NCBI GenBank assembly: GCA_026119855.1
Contig: JAOWBW010002207.1
Location: forward strand, 92,995-156,994
From: Campanula takesimana
Taxonomy: Eukaryota > Streptophyta > Magnoliopsida > Asterales > Campanulaceae
Length of the DNA: 64,000 nt
Reading direction: 5' to 3'
The notes under the pieces are model-generated. The model did no database searches, was not told the DNA's origin, and was given only the letters and a program-made list of their open reading frames with translations. Within the stretch, counting starts at the first letter, position 1. Every line of letters starts with the position of its first letter. A program made the position numbers and the translations under genes. This document shows, one piece after another, positions 43,743 through 56,850 of the stretch.

Positions 43743-46212
43743 AATTATCACAATTTTATAATAAGTAGTCATATCAAGACTACAAACATATCGGTTCTCA
43801 AATAGCAAATAATAATAATTCTAATCAAGGACCTATTAAATTTTTCAAGCATAGGCCTCTAGTCACACATAACTCCCAATTCCGATTTCCATTAATTCGC
43901 ATCAATAAACCAACGCGTATGAAACACACACATATCACACGTATATTCGGATTACACATTCCATAATCAACTTCCTCTTTCTTATAGAATTTCAAATTCT
44001 CACGACTATCACTTGTTCACAAATTCTAAATCATCAATGATCCGACCCTGATTGGCATTACTCTCTCAATCAACCCTTGAATCCTCAACATCCATAAGTT
44101 TTACCTTTCCGGTTCATCTGTACACATTGACGATCTAGACATCATCCCATGTAATCATGCTACTACCCGAACAAATAAGGGAAAGAATAGGGCTAACGAT
44201 TATTGTCACCCAGTGACTCAATGATATACTCAAAATTTTACCGTTATCAATTATCTGATCAAATATGATTCCACTACTACACTCACGTTCCTTATAAGAT
44301 AAAACATAATACAGTCATAATCTTTGAATTTCTCAAACTACTTGCATTACCTCATACTTAGTTTTCTAAGGAATTATATCCGTCAACTTTTGATAGTCTG
44401 TCATCAACGTTTCAACTTGGTCCCCAAAAAAAAATGAAATAAAATGTATAATCCGCTAAGGCAATATCCATAAAATCACAACCAATCCCAAGTCATAGAT
44501 AGTTCCATTTATTAAGCGTTAATCCTTGAAACATGTACAACTACTTTATCGCCCAAAAATCGTTGCGTACCTCCATCTCTATTTCGAAGCTGATCTACAG
44601 ATAATGGATTTATCAATTTTCACTATAATGGAAACTTAACATATTTCCAAGAAAACATAACACTGATCACACCTTTTAAGATAACAGTGATACCAGTCCA
44701 AACCACGAAACAACATTAATACTGAAATTATTATCATTACATTACTCCAATCCTTGAAAGTTTAAAAAGTTCCCAGTACTCAGTAGTCCGCAAAACAATC
44801 CAAATTTTATCTTCAAAAGATTTCCTCTAACTCCCATTTAAATTAATAATCCGTTCTTATATACCCAAATGAATTTTAACAAATTCTAAATCTTCAATGA
44901 CTAACCCAAATTAGTCTTTCACGCATACATTTATTAACCCAATATTACTTATGCTCAACAGTATTACTAACATAATAATCCAATTAGTTAGTAGCATCCC
45001 AACTGACCAAAAGCAAAATCATAGCATCCTTTAATATGCCAAGTATCTATACCCAACTTTCTTTACAAATCCTTAATCCAAACGAGAGACGTCACAAGGA
45101 AAAGATTCAGAACCATGGAACAACTATTTCACTAAAACCCAAAATGCCTTTAATATTGCCCGAGAATTTCTTACATTCTCAAAATATGTTTAGTCCTTTA
45201 AACTTAACGCGCTTACCATCATTAATGATTATAACTCCCACAATATACTCATAACTCATTTTGCTTTAACTCATCTCCAGTCATGTACTAAAATGATTCC
45301 AAAAGTATCATAACTCAACTTCTTAATATAACCCATAATAAATTAAGTATTTCCTCATACTAAACAATTCTGATGCACTCACGTAGATGTACTAAAAGTA
45401 AAGAAAAATCCCCTATCGAGGAATTCTCAAATTGAATCTTTAACTCTTTTAACCAACCGATACTATATGTTCACCGATTCACCTATCAGTATTGTAGCTT
45501 ATATCAACTCATCATATAACCCAAGTTCCCTATCGGTCAAGCGACATATTGCCCCCAATATAAATTATACCCAAGATTTCAAAATTAGTATTGCCAACAG
45601 AATAAGCTGAAATTCCCAGCACAACCTTATAATGAAGATTTTCTGATTTTCAATATAGAACCTGAACATTATATATATACCTAGTATGCTCCTAAACAAA
45701 GTCAAACATACTAATATAGAAATATTCACCACCTATCGATGGCACACAAGAAATTCGTAACACATAAAAAGCTAAACCATACCACTTAACTCATCAATAT
45801 CTCGCATAGGTGACATAACTAATCACCCTATATATAGCAGTAGCAATCACGTAGTTCCGTATTCGAGAATACACCTCAACATAAATCCATGAATGATAAC
45901 AAACATGCGAACATAGCACGAAACGTTGTCCACTTTGTGAAATAGATATGCCCGAGCCTTCAAAACTTGCACTCTCGATTCCCAAACCAACTAACCCCAA
46001 GGGGACCAACACTATTAACACCAATCTATACTTGATATACCACAAGAGAAGAAATACTCGACGTCAATATCACGACTCCTAACTCAACCAACTTCTACCT
46101 TAACCTCATCTTTCAAGAAAACTTAGTTTCCTAAACCGCCCACAATTATAACACTCAAGTATTGAAACCTATTCAATATCAGAGTTCTTATTCTCTTTCA
46201 ATATCTAAAACC
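43743..46212 (-). other. internal region of B, no coding capacity
   Basis: About 2.5 kb of AT-rich sequence with stops in all frames and no recognisable gag, protease, RT or integrase on either strand. It marks B as non-autonomous, resembling large retrotransposon derivatives (LARD-like). Confidence 0.75.
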
Positions 46213-46227
46213 ATTGCTCTGATACCA
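46213..46227 (-). other. primer binding site of B (initiator tRNA-Met type)
   Basis: TGGTATCAGAGCAAT on the minus strand, two bases from the LTR at 46230. Confidence 0.92.
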
Positions 46228-46229
46228 AC

Positions 46230-48929
46230 TGTCACGCCCCGGAAAATTCTAAAATCCATAAACATAAAATTTACATAATGTACATCTCCAAAATGCAAAA
46301 TACCAACCGGGCGCGTGAATTCAACTATAAACCAATACCATTAAACAACACCTCACGAGATTTCAACTCGGAGACAATCTACAAGTGCAGAAGAAAGAAC
46401 AACTAATAATATAAAAACTCAACGAATAACAGTATTTACACCACACTGTACTACCTCGCTCTCACAACAAAATACATAAAGGGTCCGAAGAGCAACTACC
46501 CCAAAGGAGGTCAACCTGCTCAGAAGATTTCCGCTACAACGGACCTCACAACGCTACCACTTGCTTTCCTGGGGAGGGGGGGTTAAGGAAAACAACAAAG
46601 ATAAAAAGAAACGGGTGAGATAAAATCTCAGTAAGCTACTAAATGCATCTAAGTGCCATGCTATCATGAACAGTAATATAACAATAAGCATTCATAATGT
46701 ACAATCACATAACAACAAATGAGAGGCTCCCTATCGCCAACCGTCCCATACCGGTTGGAAATAACGACCAGCTCATCAAGCAGCACATAGAGCGGAAATA
46801 AACATGTTACAAAGGATACCGAGCCAAGGTTTCACCAAACTGATAGAACAATCACTGCGCAGCTTCAACCGATCAACCAATCAACAATAGCAGCATAACA
46901 GCTAAAGAGAACCCCGGTCAGAACCGACCAATCAATCAATCAACCAATCAAACCATCTTCATAGTAGCATAAACAGCTGGAGATGACAACCCCGGTACCG
47001 GAACCACAATAATGTAACATGTCACAAAGGACGGGGGAAATGACACAAAGTCATAACCCCAAACGACTAGCTAGAATACTCACCAAAGGGAGCTAGCTCA
47101 TCCCAACCAAGGCCAATCTGGAAGAGGAAAGAAGGACCAATGGGCGATGCTATACTGGACTTGGCTCGTGCCATTATAACTTTATCGATTGCCTGACTCG
47201 AACACAAGTACCAGCTGGACTTTCCAAATAAAGGCTAAGAAATAAACACTAGCTCGACAAACAATCAATGATTCCAAAGTAAGGAACCATACCAAATAAA
47301 TCACCATAAAGATGCAAACGATCACTCATGAAGAGTTCAACAAAAATGGCACAAGAAGTTTCTCATAAAGAGTCCAACAATGATAAACGGGATTGCTCAT
47401 AAAGGGTCCAACAACATTGATCATTAAAACATGATGATTCCATGATAAGGAACCATACCAAATACATCCCAAAGATGATACCCACGAGTTACTCATAAAG
47501 AGTACAACCCAAATGGTCGCTCACAAATAGTACAATGACTATTACCAAACTGACCCTAAACGCCCACTCATAAAGAGTACTATGACTAAGAACTCAACCA
47601 TCTCTTTACACCTGGAATACCATATAGGGAATTCAAATCAATACACCTTAAGGCTAATCAAACTGCAGGTACTCAATCACCATATCACGCTTTACATCCG
47701 TTCATAAACGAACCAATCCTTAACACCCCAACTACCCCAAAAGGTCACACCTATCTATACATGATCACAAACAGACCAAACCCAACACCTTGGTGTTCCA
47801 TAACAACCCTTTAGGTACTATATGATATCACCTAAAACCTAGACCATGTCTTATCCTAAGATCAATTCGATTGGAACAATCATGAACATATCATAAGATG
47901 ACCAAACATTCCCAAACAATTCTTAGACCGATTCCATAGCACAATTATTCACAAACGGAACCCTTTTCAAACACTAGAATGTTCCACGATATTAACTTAA
48001 GTAACAAGAATATTACTCCGAGCCTAGACCAAGTTGAATCCTAAACAACCCAAAAATAAGGACATTCAATACCAGCCATTTCGGGCGGTCGCCCAAAAAC
48101 AGCCATGGGCGGTCGCCCAAAACCCTTCTCCAAATTCGAACCTAACTGATTGCCTGGGCGGTCGCCCGAAACGCCATGGGCGGTCGCCCCAAACCCTCCA
48201 TGGGCGGTCGCCCGAACCGATCATGAGCGGTCGCCCAAGACCATTATTTAACACCACCCGGACTGACCTTATGGGCGGTCGCCCAACCGAACATGGGGGG
48301 TCGCCACACAGCCCTGCTCTGCCGGAAATCGACAACCAAGACCTGGGTTCTTCCCCAAAACTTACCCATTTCAACACAACTCAAAATCAATACTTCTAAC
48401 AAGTATCCCAAGGTGCTAGAATAACTTATAAGCCTAAAAGGGACCCATATAACATCATCTAGACAACCCAAATCAAAAGATGATCAAGCATAAATTCTCA
48501 CAAATATGAATAAAATGTAATCAATTCCAAATCAACAAAGAAGCAATATATATCAACTAGAGCATCAAATGAGTTAAGGATGAACATTCATTTTTAGCAT
48601 AATTGGGGAAAAGTAACATTACTTGGAATTTTATGAAGATGACGGAATTCGAATTTTTCTGGTTATAAATGATCCCTAGCGACGATCTAAACTTTTTTCA
48701 TAAAATGAGCATTAAGAAATGATGAAGAGAAGATGATCAAAAGAAGGTAAATAAGATAGAGAGCTTTCTTACCTTCCATGGAGGAGAGAGAGAGAAAGAT
48801 TGTTGTGTGTGTGTGTGTTTTTTTGGTGAGGTGAAGAGAGTGAAAGAGGTGAGGGAGGAGGGAGGAGGATGATGAATTAAAAAGAGTTCCACCTAGGCCC
48901 CCTCTAGACCCAACTTGAACACATAAACC
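46230..48929 (-). repeat. right (5') LTR of B, first part
   Basis: Starts TGTCACGCCCCGG and matches the left LTR to 48329. The stretch 48330-48915 is kept only here, because it was deleted from the left LTR. It ends at AAACC (48925-48929), the target duplication of G, and continues at 58134. Confidence 0.93.
48083..48305. promoter_or_regulatory. array of eight interrupted palindromes in B right LTR
   Basis: GGGCG-GT-CGCCC repeated eight times with small variants between 48083 and 48305, two copies more than the left LTR. The extra copies lie in a block of about 60 bp at 48118-48180, so copy number has changed since insertion. Confidence 0.7.
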
Positions 48930-50200
48930 TATAGATACCCCGGGGGACCACGGCTTAGCTAGAGCGCGTGAATTACCCAAGGATGTCTACTTGATTTTAA
49001 GAGTCGCCACCTATGTTTTAGAGGAACATAAGAAAAACCTAAAAAGAGCCAATTTTATTATACAAAACCAGAGATTCGGGAAAAGATGGGTTCGGGGGTT
49101 AGGTGACGGTGTGGGAAGTACTTAAACACCCACTCCACCCCGCTTACGCGGGTCTTTCTTGCTACTTTTGGTGTTCTAATGAAATGTCCTTCAATTTAAT
49201 TAAATAGAAACGTGCTAACAATTGTAATGAAAAGAAAAGGGAAATAAAGGGGAAATAAAATAGAATTGCTTTATTTATTTAATGATAAATATTACATGTA
49301 ACAAATAATGTTAAAGGATTACATTAAGATATGAAGAGAAATTAACATGGTGAATTAAAGTTAAATAAATTGTAGGGAGATAACCTTAACTAGCTTCATA
49401 TGTGAAGTGTAGTCATGTTGTCATGTCCCATTAATGGGGATTGCATACATCAAGAAGAAGAAATAAAGGAAGAAAATGGAGTTGTACCTTGAGAAAGGGG
49501 ACTTGAAACCTTGACTTGAAAGTGTTGTTGTTGTAATGAAATTGTTGTAGAACAATTTATGTAGAGTCTTGTTACTAAGAACTCTTGTGGGAGAATTTGT
49601 GTCTAGTGTAGTTTGTGTAAAGAGAAAGTGTTCAAGGTCAAGGTCCAAGAACTTGTGTATAGTTTTTGTAGAGAAGATGAAGTTGGTCCTTTTCTCTAAG
49701 GTAGAAATGAGAGGTTTAAATAGGTAGAAAAGAGAGGAAAAGATGGTTTTTCAACCAATAAGAAAATAAAGGAAATTAAATAATAAAGATAAAATCAAAT
49801 AATAATAAAAAGAAATATTTAGTTTTAAAGACATGGCTAGAATATTGGGATTGGAGGTTACAAAAACTAAGGGGGATGAATGTGGATGTAAAAAGGAGTG
49901 TTTGTGACCAAGAAAAAGGAGGGGAAAAATACTGCAATCCTAACTGCGAAAATGGGAAGCGCACGGGTCCGCTTTTAGGGCGAGACGCCGCGCGCAGCCA
50001 CAAGAAGTGCCGGAGGCGCGCGAGTCTAAAATGATAGAATGACAGAAAAGACTCAAAAGTTAATTCTGTTACGCAATTTAGTCCAAAACTAACGGAATCA
50101 GTTAGGAACTTAACAGAAGTAACAGAAATTAACAAAAATAAGTAAAATAAAAATACTATGTATGCAATCGGGGTGAGAGGTCTAAGGCGGGGTGTCTACA
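48930..50200 (-). repeat. 3' LTR of G
   Basis: 1271 bp, matching 56870-58128 with several small gaps. Its outer terminal base pair is TA instead of TG (48930-48931). It has a TATTTAAA box on the minus strand at 49715-49722 and a GCGC-rich block at about 49962-50023. Confidence 0.93.
49001..49009 (-). other. primer-site-like word in G LTR
   Basis: TGGCGACTC on the minus strand, also at 56941-56950 in the other LTR. It matches D's primer site better than G's own primer site does, since G's reads TGGTGACTC. Confidence 0.45.
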
Positions 50201-50212
50201 GAGCCCCTCGGC
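50201..50212 (-). other. polypurine tract region of G
   Basis: On the minus strand GCCGAGGGGCTC directly precedes the 3' LTR. It is weaker than usual because pyrimidines interrupt it. Confidence 0.5.
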
Positions 50213-50367
50213 GACGTGGATTGCGAAGCAAAACGCGTCGACGAAAGAAAGACAACCGCCGAGGACATCGACAAGAGAAAACAAAGACTCGATAAAGCAG
50301 GAATTTGAAATTACAAAGGATAGGATTGCGCTCCCTTGTGAGGCGGCTTAATTGATATAGAAAGGAT

Positions 50368-50925
50368 ATAGCGGGATCCGTTTGCTGAGCGGGATGAGTT
50401 GGATCCATTTGCTGATGCGGGATCCGTTTGCTGAATGCGGGATCCGTTTGCTGTGCATCCGTTTGCTGATGCGGGATCCGTTTGCTGAAATGCGGGATCC
50501 GTTTGCTGATGGGGACGGGACGTTCCTGATTTGTAACGGGATGCGTGTGCCGTTTTTCTGACGTAATGCTGAAGGCTCCGTTTGCTGGAAGGGGTTTGCT
50601 AGAGGAGCGTGGGCTGTTGTGCTTGGGGGGGATCCGTTTGCTAAGGCGGGATCCGTTTGCTGATGATGCGGGATTGTTTTTGATGCGGGATCCGTTTGCT
50701 GATGCGGGATCCGTTTGCTGAGGAGTGCGGGATCCGTTTGTTGAAGGGGATCCGTTTGCTGAGCGGGATCCGTTTGCGGTGCGGGATCCGTTATTGGTGC
50801 GGGATCCATTTGCTGAGGAAGATCCGTTTGCTGTGCGGGACCCGTTTGCTGATGTGGGATGGGATCCGTTTGCTGATGCGGGATCCGTTTGCTGAGGTGG
50901 ATCCGTTTGCTGATTGCGGGATCAC
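50368..50925. repeat. minisatellite with 18-22-bp unit in G
   Basis: About 25 imperfect units of GCGGGATCCGTTTGCTGA type, many with a BamHI-like GGATCC core. On the minus strand most of it is open (part of 50348-51427) and reads as QQTDPA / ANGSRI repeats that change frame with unit length. I see no sign that this is a real protein. It lies just inside the 3' LTR. Confidence 0.85.
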
Positions 50926-53900
50926 CGTGGACCAAATTACTGTCTAGAGCTGCAGTTGCTGTTGACTTTATCGTGGGATGCGGGCATGGATGACTGTGGA
51001 CCATTTTCTGCTGGGGATGAAGTGCCTTGAGTAGCGGATGCTGTTGACTTCGTGGTGGTACCTGTAGTGTGTGTGCTTGGCAGGTATATGTGTTTTGTGC
51101 AAGAAGATGCATGAAGTGTGAAATGAAGAGAGAAATAGTGCTCGTGGTGCAATGTAATTTGAAAGCAGTTTGTATGAGAGAGAAGTAAAGTGATTCTGTG
51201 TGTGAAGTGATTTTTGAAAGCGGAGATTGCTTGAGATGAATGATGTTCATACCTTCACTTACCATTGTGCCGCTTGATTGGGGATGATTGCTGAAGGATG
51301 CTGCTGCTTTTGATGAAGAATGTCCATGCTTTGGATGGAGAATGATGATGTTGATGGTGATGAATTGTCTTGCATTTGAAGGAGTGTTGGCGATATGGTA
51401 TTCTGGATGGTGGGTTGGTCGTGCCAAAAAGCATGCCTACTATCCCTTGAAAGAGAATCAGACCAGCGTAGTTCAAGGATGATGGAGAACGCTGGGGAAG
51501 AATGCTAGGAGCAAAGCAAAGTAAAGCACATACTTTTGCACATAGAAGGAAAAAAAAATGAAAAATCTCTTTTTTTTTTTTTTTTTTTTTTTTAGATTAG
51601 AAGGGAAAGAATATGCACACATGTGAAAAAAGATTTTTTTTAGTTCGTGGGTGAACCATTTTAACCATTGTGTGTTTGTAAAGCCAACCCAAGATCCAGT
51701 CATGTTCAATCGAAGTCCGGATTGCCTTGTTAATTTTGTCGTTGTTGCCGTGGTGGTCCAACGAAATTGATGTCTAGTCCAAGAGATTTGTCGATTATGG
51801 GGCTTCAAAAGGGACTATTGATGCCGAGATGCCAAGGGGTTGCTGACTGTAAAGCCCCTCGGAATGCTGAACTTTGAGTGGCTTATGAAGCCCAGGATGA
51901 ATCACTCTTAGCCCTTCAAATAAACTGTCTTTTGTTGTCGACGTGGGCAAGCCCCAAGAGAAGATCATTGATACCAAGCTTTGAGAGATTACTAAGCCCA
52001 AATGTCATGTGGGTTTCGAGATGGAGGGATGTGAAGACCTTTCGATGTGAAGCCCCAAATCAGCTAGCTTTTTATGAGAGTGGATGCCACATCGGGTAGG
52101 ACTCTTGAAGGTGATCTCCTTCTTTCTCTTGCTTGGAGATGGATGGCCCTTTTTGTGGTTAATACCCAAATGGCGGAAGGCCCATGTGTTGGAAGTGTAG
52201 TATGGTCTTCGGGAGATGTCTCGTGGGAGATGGTGATGTTGTTGCAGATGATAAGATCTTGGTATGATAAAGTCTCGAACGGTATGTTTGCTCGAGTCTT
52301 CTTGAGTTGAACCGACGGGCGGATCTTCGGATGCAGCTTGTGCTTTTGATCTTGGAGAAGGGGGGTGCTGTATTGCAAAAAACGTTGGGATTGGCCGTAA
52401 CTCTGTCTCTCGAGTTAACATATTGGCATTGCCCGCCATAACTCAGCCGGGTGAGTCTAGCATATTGAATCTTTTTCCTTTTCTCTAAGACTTCCTTCAG
52501 AATCTCGCTGTGAGTTCTAACAAGAATCATCAAATTCATTCATATCATCGGAGCTTCATTTAAAACCAAGAGGCCTTTTGACTGGAAGTGTTGAGGGACC
52601 ATTGAAGTTTAATCCCTTTCATGGAGCCATAAGACTACTCCCAAATTGCATTGCTCGGGTACCACTGCCCAAAAGCTTGTTAATTACGAAGCCCCAATAT
52701 TGCCCCTTGCTTGTATCACTGTAATGCCGTAGCCCAAAAGATTGTAGATTGCGTAGCCCCTTGAGACCCTTTTGGTATGAAGCTTCAAATGTTGCTGGGG
52801 ACATTGAAGTGAATTGCTTCTTGCCGAGGGAGCCTTGACCGTATCCCCTAGAGTGCCATCATTGATTGCGAGAAAGGTCCATTCTTGATTGGGGAAACGA
52901 GTACGGGCACACATGACAAGAGGGTTTTTTGACATCCCTTTTGAGAGACTTTGAGGATAGTCTCCACATCTTTCTCGAGCATAGCCCCTAGGGCTTATTG
53001 ATTGTCAAATGAAGCAAAGAAGCCCTTGTTCTTGAGTCACATAGCCCTTAGGGCATCACCATTTGTTGAGCAAAGCAAGAGTGACTCATCCTCGTGCGAG
53101 GGAACAAATATGAGAGGACATGGCAAGAGCTACTCTATTTATCGGAGCCTTTCGGCGTACTTTAGAAGCACATACTTGCAGAAGCTTTGAAAACTGAGAC
53201 ACATGTGTTGCTATTTGCTTCCCAAGCCAATTGACTAGCTAGGGATTATTTGTGCTACCTCGTGCCCTTTTATGATGGGCTCGTTCTCAGATGGGTCTTG
53301 GTTACCACGGGCCCTTCTTTTTCAGAAAAACCCAAAAATGCACACTGCATGGAAAATGATGCCGATAGCCCAAGACAACCTTTGATGGTATCATATCTTG
53401 TCGAGCCTTTTGCAATCCCAAAGTTGACTCGGTGGGGAATTGATTTGTTGAGGAGATCTAATGTAGAGCTTGTGCAGTTGTCTTCCTTAGAGGCCGAGAT
53501 CTCCATTTCTCCTTTCCCTTCTCTCTCCTCTCTCTCATTTTTTTTATGACGCACCCTGTTTTTTGCCTAGACCGCCCTTTCGGGTTTTCAATCTAGCGGG
53601 CATCTCTTTTGCTTCTTCTTTTTTTTTTTTTTTTGACTCGATTAATGAGGAAGTGTGCATTGACTCTGGCTGAGGAGATAAGACATGTGATTTTGCGATG
53701 AAGACCTCTTGTCACTAAAGATGAGTGACATTGACTCGACTAGGGAAGTGTCCCTAGTATTGACTTCATGTATGTATATTTTTTTGATGACTCACGAAGG
53801 CAAGTAAGTCATTATGAGAGAAGAGAAAGAAAGCCCCCAGTTTGATTGCAAGAAACGGGAGTATGCAGAAAGAATAGAAGCCCTAGACTCGACAAGGAAT

Positions 53901-54292
53901 GGAAGTGATTCCAAATCTAGGAAAGTTGTTCAATCTTGAGGTGATTAATTCATTGGCAAATGAATCGTACAAAGATGTGTTGACAAGTTCGAGATGAAGG
54001 CCAATCACCATAACGCGCTAGGGCTAAACATATCTTCTTTCTTGCATGAGACCGGACCCAAAGGTTGCCTACGTTCCTCCAGTGTAGAGGCTCAGGTCAC
54101 CGGTAGTTCTTGTGGATTCTCCATTCGCCGTGATGAATTGCTGCTTCGTCGTGATTGTTGTCGATGTTGCTTCGTCCTTCGTTGGTGGAATGATATTGTT
54201 GTTGTGAACTTCTTTGAATGAAGGGGGATTTTTTTTTTTTTTTTTTTTTTTGCTCAACTTTTGCCTAGGTTGATTGAGGATTTTCACCTAGC

Positions 54293-54326
<34 letters not shown>

Positions 54327-54657
54327 TATATCCCCTTTTGAAAACTTTGCTTCATGATTGTTGCTCCACTTTTCTTTGTCTTGATTTCGTCATTGTGGAT
54401 GTCTTCATTGTTGATGCTGTCGTTGATGTTTAGCCCCTAGCGTTCAAGCGATGGCCTTCATTCCAAAACTTGTTTAGACACCTTTTCATCATTTTACCAA
54501 GAATTAAATTGAACAACTCGGAAGAGTGTATGGGACAAGAACGACTTTTATTTGATGACTCAATGGACTCGAACATTTAACATAGGACGAGAGAAAACAT
54601 TAATGCACACTTAAGAGGACTTTTGACTCTTTTTTTTTTTTTTTTTAATTCCTATTA
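50926..54657 (-). other. G internal region without pol
   Basis: No protease, RT, RNase H or integrase motif on either strand. Homopolymer T tracts lie at about 51570-51593, 53618-53633, 54229-54251, 54298-54321 and 54630-54648. From about 51780 to 53350 a degenerate AGCCCC-containing phrase recurs, described separately. Confidence 0.65.
51780..53350. repeat. degenerate AGCCCC-phrase repeat in G
   Basis: Words such as GAAGCCCC, AAGCCCAG, TAGCCCTT and GTAGCCCCTTGAG, each followed by 40-90 bp of variable text, recur about 15 to 20 times. The unit is too diverged to define by eye. Confidence 0.4.
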
Positions 54658-55650
54658 CTAGGTAGAGAACGAGAAACGGAGATTGTTGTCGTTATCCTCC
54701 ATGTCGTTGCAGTCCTCATTGTCGTTGTAGTCTTCCATGTCACTACATTCTTCCATGTCATTGCTTGGGAACCCTTTGTCGTTGAAGCTTGTGTCGTAGG
54801 AGGACTCGGCCACTTTTCGGAGCAAATTGTCACTTCTAAACCCCGCATCATCCATGCTTGAAAAATCGGAGTGAAAAGCCCCACTAAGATGATTGCGGTA
54901 GTCCATTTTCAAACACTTCAAGAAGATGTCCATTTGTTCCTTCTTGGAAGGCCTATCAACCATCTCGGCTAGCTTGTCATTCCAACGGCGATAGAAGTCT
55001 CCAAATGATTCATTACCCATTTGCACGGTGCTCTCCAATTCCTTCTTGGTGGGGCGGAATATGGAGTTTCCTTGATATTGTGACTTGAAGGCACATAGCG
55101 ACATCCCAATTGAGGCGGGGAACTGGAAAAGACCCATAAAAAAATCTTTTGCGACCCCCTCGAGAGTAAGCGGAAAGCATTATGCCATTATTTGAGGAGA
55201 CACTTTCTTTTGTAGCATGACCCAAATGTAGGAGTCAACATGAGCGTCGGGGCAAGAGTTGCCGTTGAACTTTCCAATATCGGGCATCTTGAACTTTTCG
55301 GGAAGAGCCTCCATTGTGTTCTGAGGAGAGAAATTTGACGAAGATCGGTGCTTGGGCCCTTGTGCAAATTTAGCCCACTAAGCTTTTGGTCAATGTAGGA
55401 CATGAGAGTGTTGACCAACGGTATCAATGCTTTGGACATTTCTTTCATTCGTGAGCCCTTCAATTGGTCCTCGAGTTTGGATACTTCTCTTTATGGGCCA
55501 TTTCCACATGCTCGTAACGGGCTCGCCATAAATCATCCTTGCGGCGAACATCCTCGGCTAGTGTATCAATTTTCCCTTTCATACTTCCACCATGCGGAAT
55601 AACCCTTCGTTGGACACGGGAATGCCATTGTCGTTGCCGTTTGAAGCCAT
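54658..55650 (-). pseudogene. gag: G gag, damaged
   Basis: Minus strand from the Met at 55650 (MASNGND). Three open pieces in different frames follow: a helical N-terminal region (GKLIDTLAEDV-like, LEDQLKGSRMKEM), a middle piece, and the capsid core at 54658-55137 (FRPTKKELESTVQMGNESFGD, FYRRWNDKLAEM). The capsid core resembles plant gypsy gag. An Asp/Asn-rich tail (SNDMEECSDMEDYNDNEDC) replaces the zinc knuckle. Several frameshifts separate the pieces. Confidence 0.75.
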
Positions 55651-56850
55651 TGGACCTATGGAGAGAACACGGTTGATCTTAGGATGGCCCCACAAACACC
55701 TTTGAGTAAAATGATTCACCCACAAACAGAAAAGACTCAACCACATAAAGAAAAATGACTCTTTTTTTTTATTTATTTACAAAAGTCGGAAGGACGCGTC
55801 CTTTTTTGGGGTTTCTAAGAAGATAATGGAATCGTCACACTAGTATATAGACCATCTCGCGGTCCCATATACTCATGGATTCCATCGCACTTGTGAATCC
55901 TACATGTGTCGGGATTAAACTAAATTAATGTAGTAAAGCATACATGCGGGACGGATTTTTTATTTTCGTCCAAGATAACCACTTTTGGGGACGGATTTTT
56001 TATTGCGTCCGTTTCAAAAAGTTGCATGTATGATTTGGAAACATTAGTTTAGGGAAATCTCGGTACATGGAAACCGACTTGAGTCACGGAGTGTTAGACC
56101 CTAGACTAGAATTGTGTGGTTTGTGCTCGGCTTGAATATGAGGCTTAAAGTCACCCCCGGCATGTAGTCATGAACTACGCCACGGGCTGAGGTTTACCGC
56201 TTCGAAAGAGCCAAGGTCGAGTGGAGCTTGAAACTTTCTAGGACGGGCCTCGACGGGTTTGGGTTGGACTTGTACGACTCGATAGTGAGCAGTGATAAGA
56301 ATTGTGCGCGTAGTGTGAGCTCCATCACGTGACAAAAAATTTTTTTTTAAAGGAAATAAAAAAAGAAATAAGCACGTAATTTACAACTTTCGAATCACCC
56401 GTGTGACCGATAAAAATGAACAGGAAATAAAAGTTGTTCTGTGCAGGCCCGGTGCCCACACACAAACTGTCAAAACTGTCCATTCTGTTCATTGTTTCTG
56501 TTCTGGAGAATTTCCCAGACGCGCGCGCTTTATGCTGTGAGGATGGGAGGCGTGCGCCTTAGGCACTAGAGGGCAGAGGCGCCCGCTTCTGGGCAGCACC
56601 TGCAAATTCATGGGTTCAAGGGACTGCTTGACCCTAAATAAAAACATTTTTCCCCTACAGAAACTGTTAGCACAATAACATGAAATTTGAAGGACAAGAT
56701 GAGAGGTGGGAGATTCTGGTGGCGAAGGTGGATGCGCGCGCCTTAGGCCAAGAAGGCCAGAGGCGCACGCGTCTCACCTTTTTCCACCAGAATGCCCAGA
56801 AAACTGTAAAAAGAACACCAAAATGAAAAACGCAAGTTTAACCCTCTATA
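55651..56850 (-). other. leader of G
   Basis: 1.2 kb between primer site and gag. It holds GCGC-rich inverted words, notably AGGCG-TG-CGCCT at 56548-56559 and a cluster at 56728-56775. Similar words lie in G's LTRs. Confidence 0.6.

Noticed and set aside
1567..46227. tRNA-like words TGGTATCAGAGC as tRNA genes
   Set aside because: Only the 3'-end complement is present, next to LTRs; these are primer binding sites.
48034..48399. Plus-strand ORF with GGRP/RSP repeats (and minus-strand mate) in the B LTR
   Set aside because: It follows the GGGCGGTCGCCC array; LTR promoter DNA, no conserved protein.
50368..50925. Repeat array considered as CRISPR
   Set aside because: Units are contiguous without unique spacers, there are no cas genes, and the context is a plant retroelement.
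50348..51427. 359-codon minus-strand ORF with QQTDPA repeats
   Set aside because: Most of it is the minisatellite; no domain, and composition is explained by the repeat unit.
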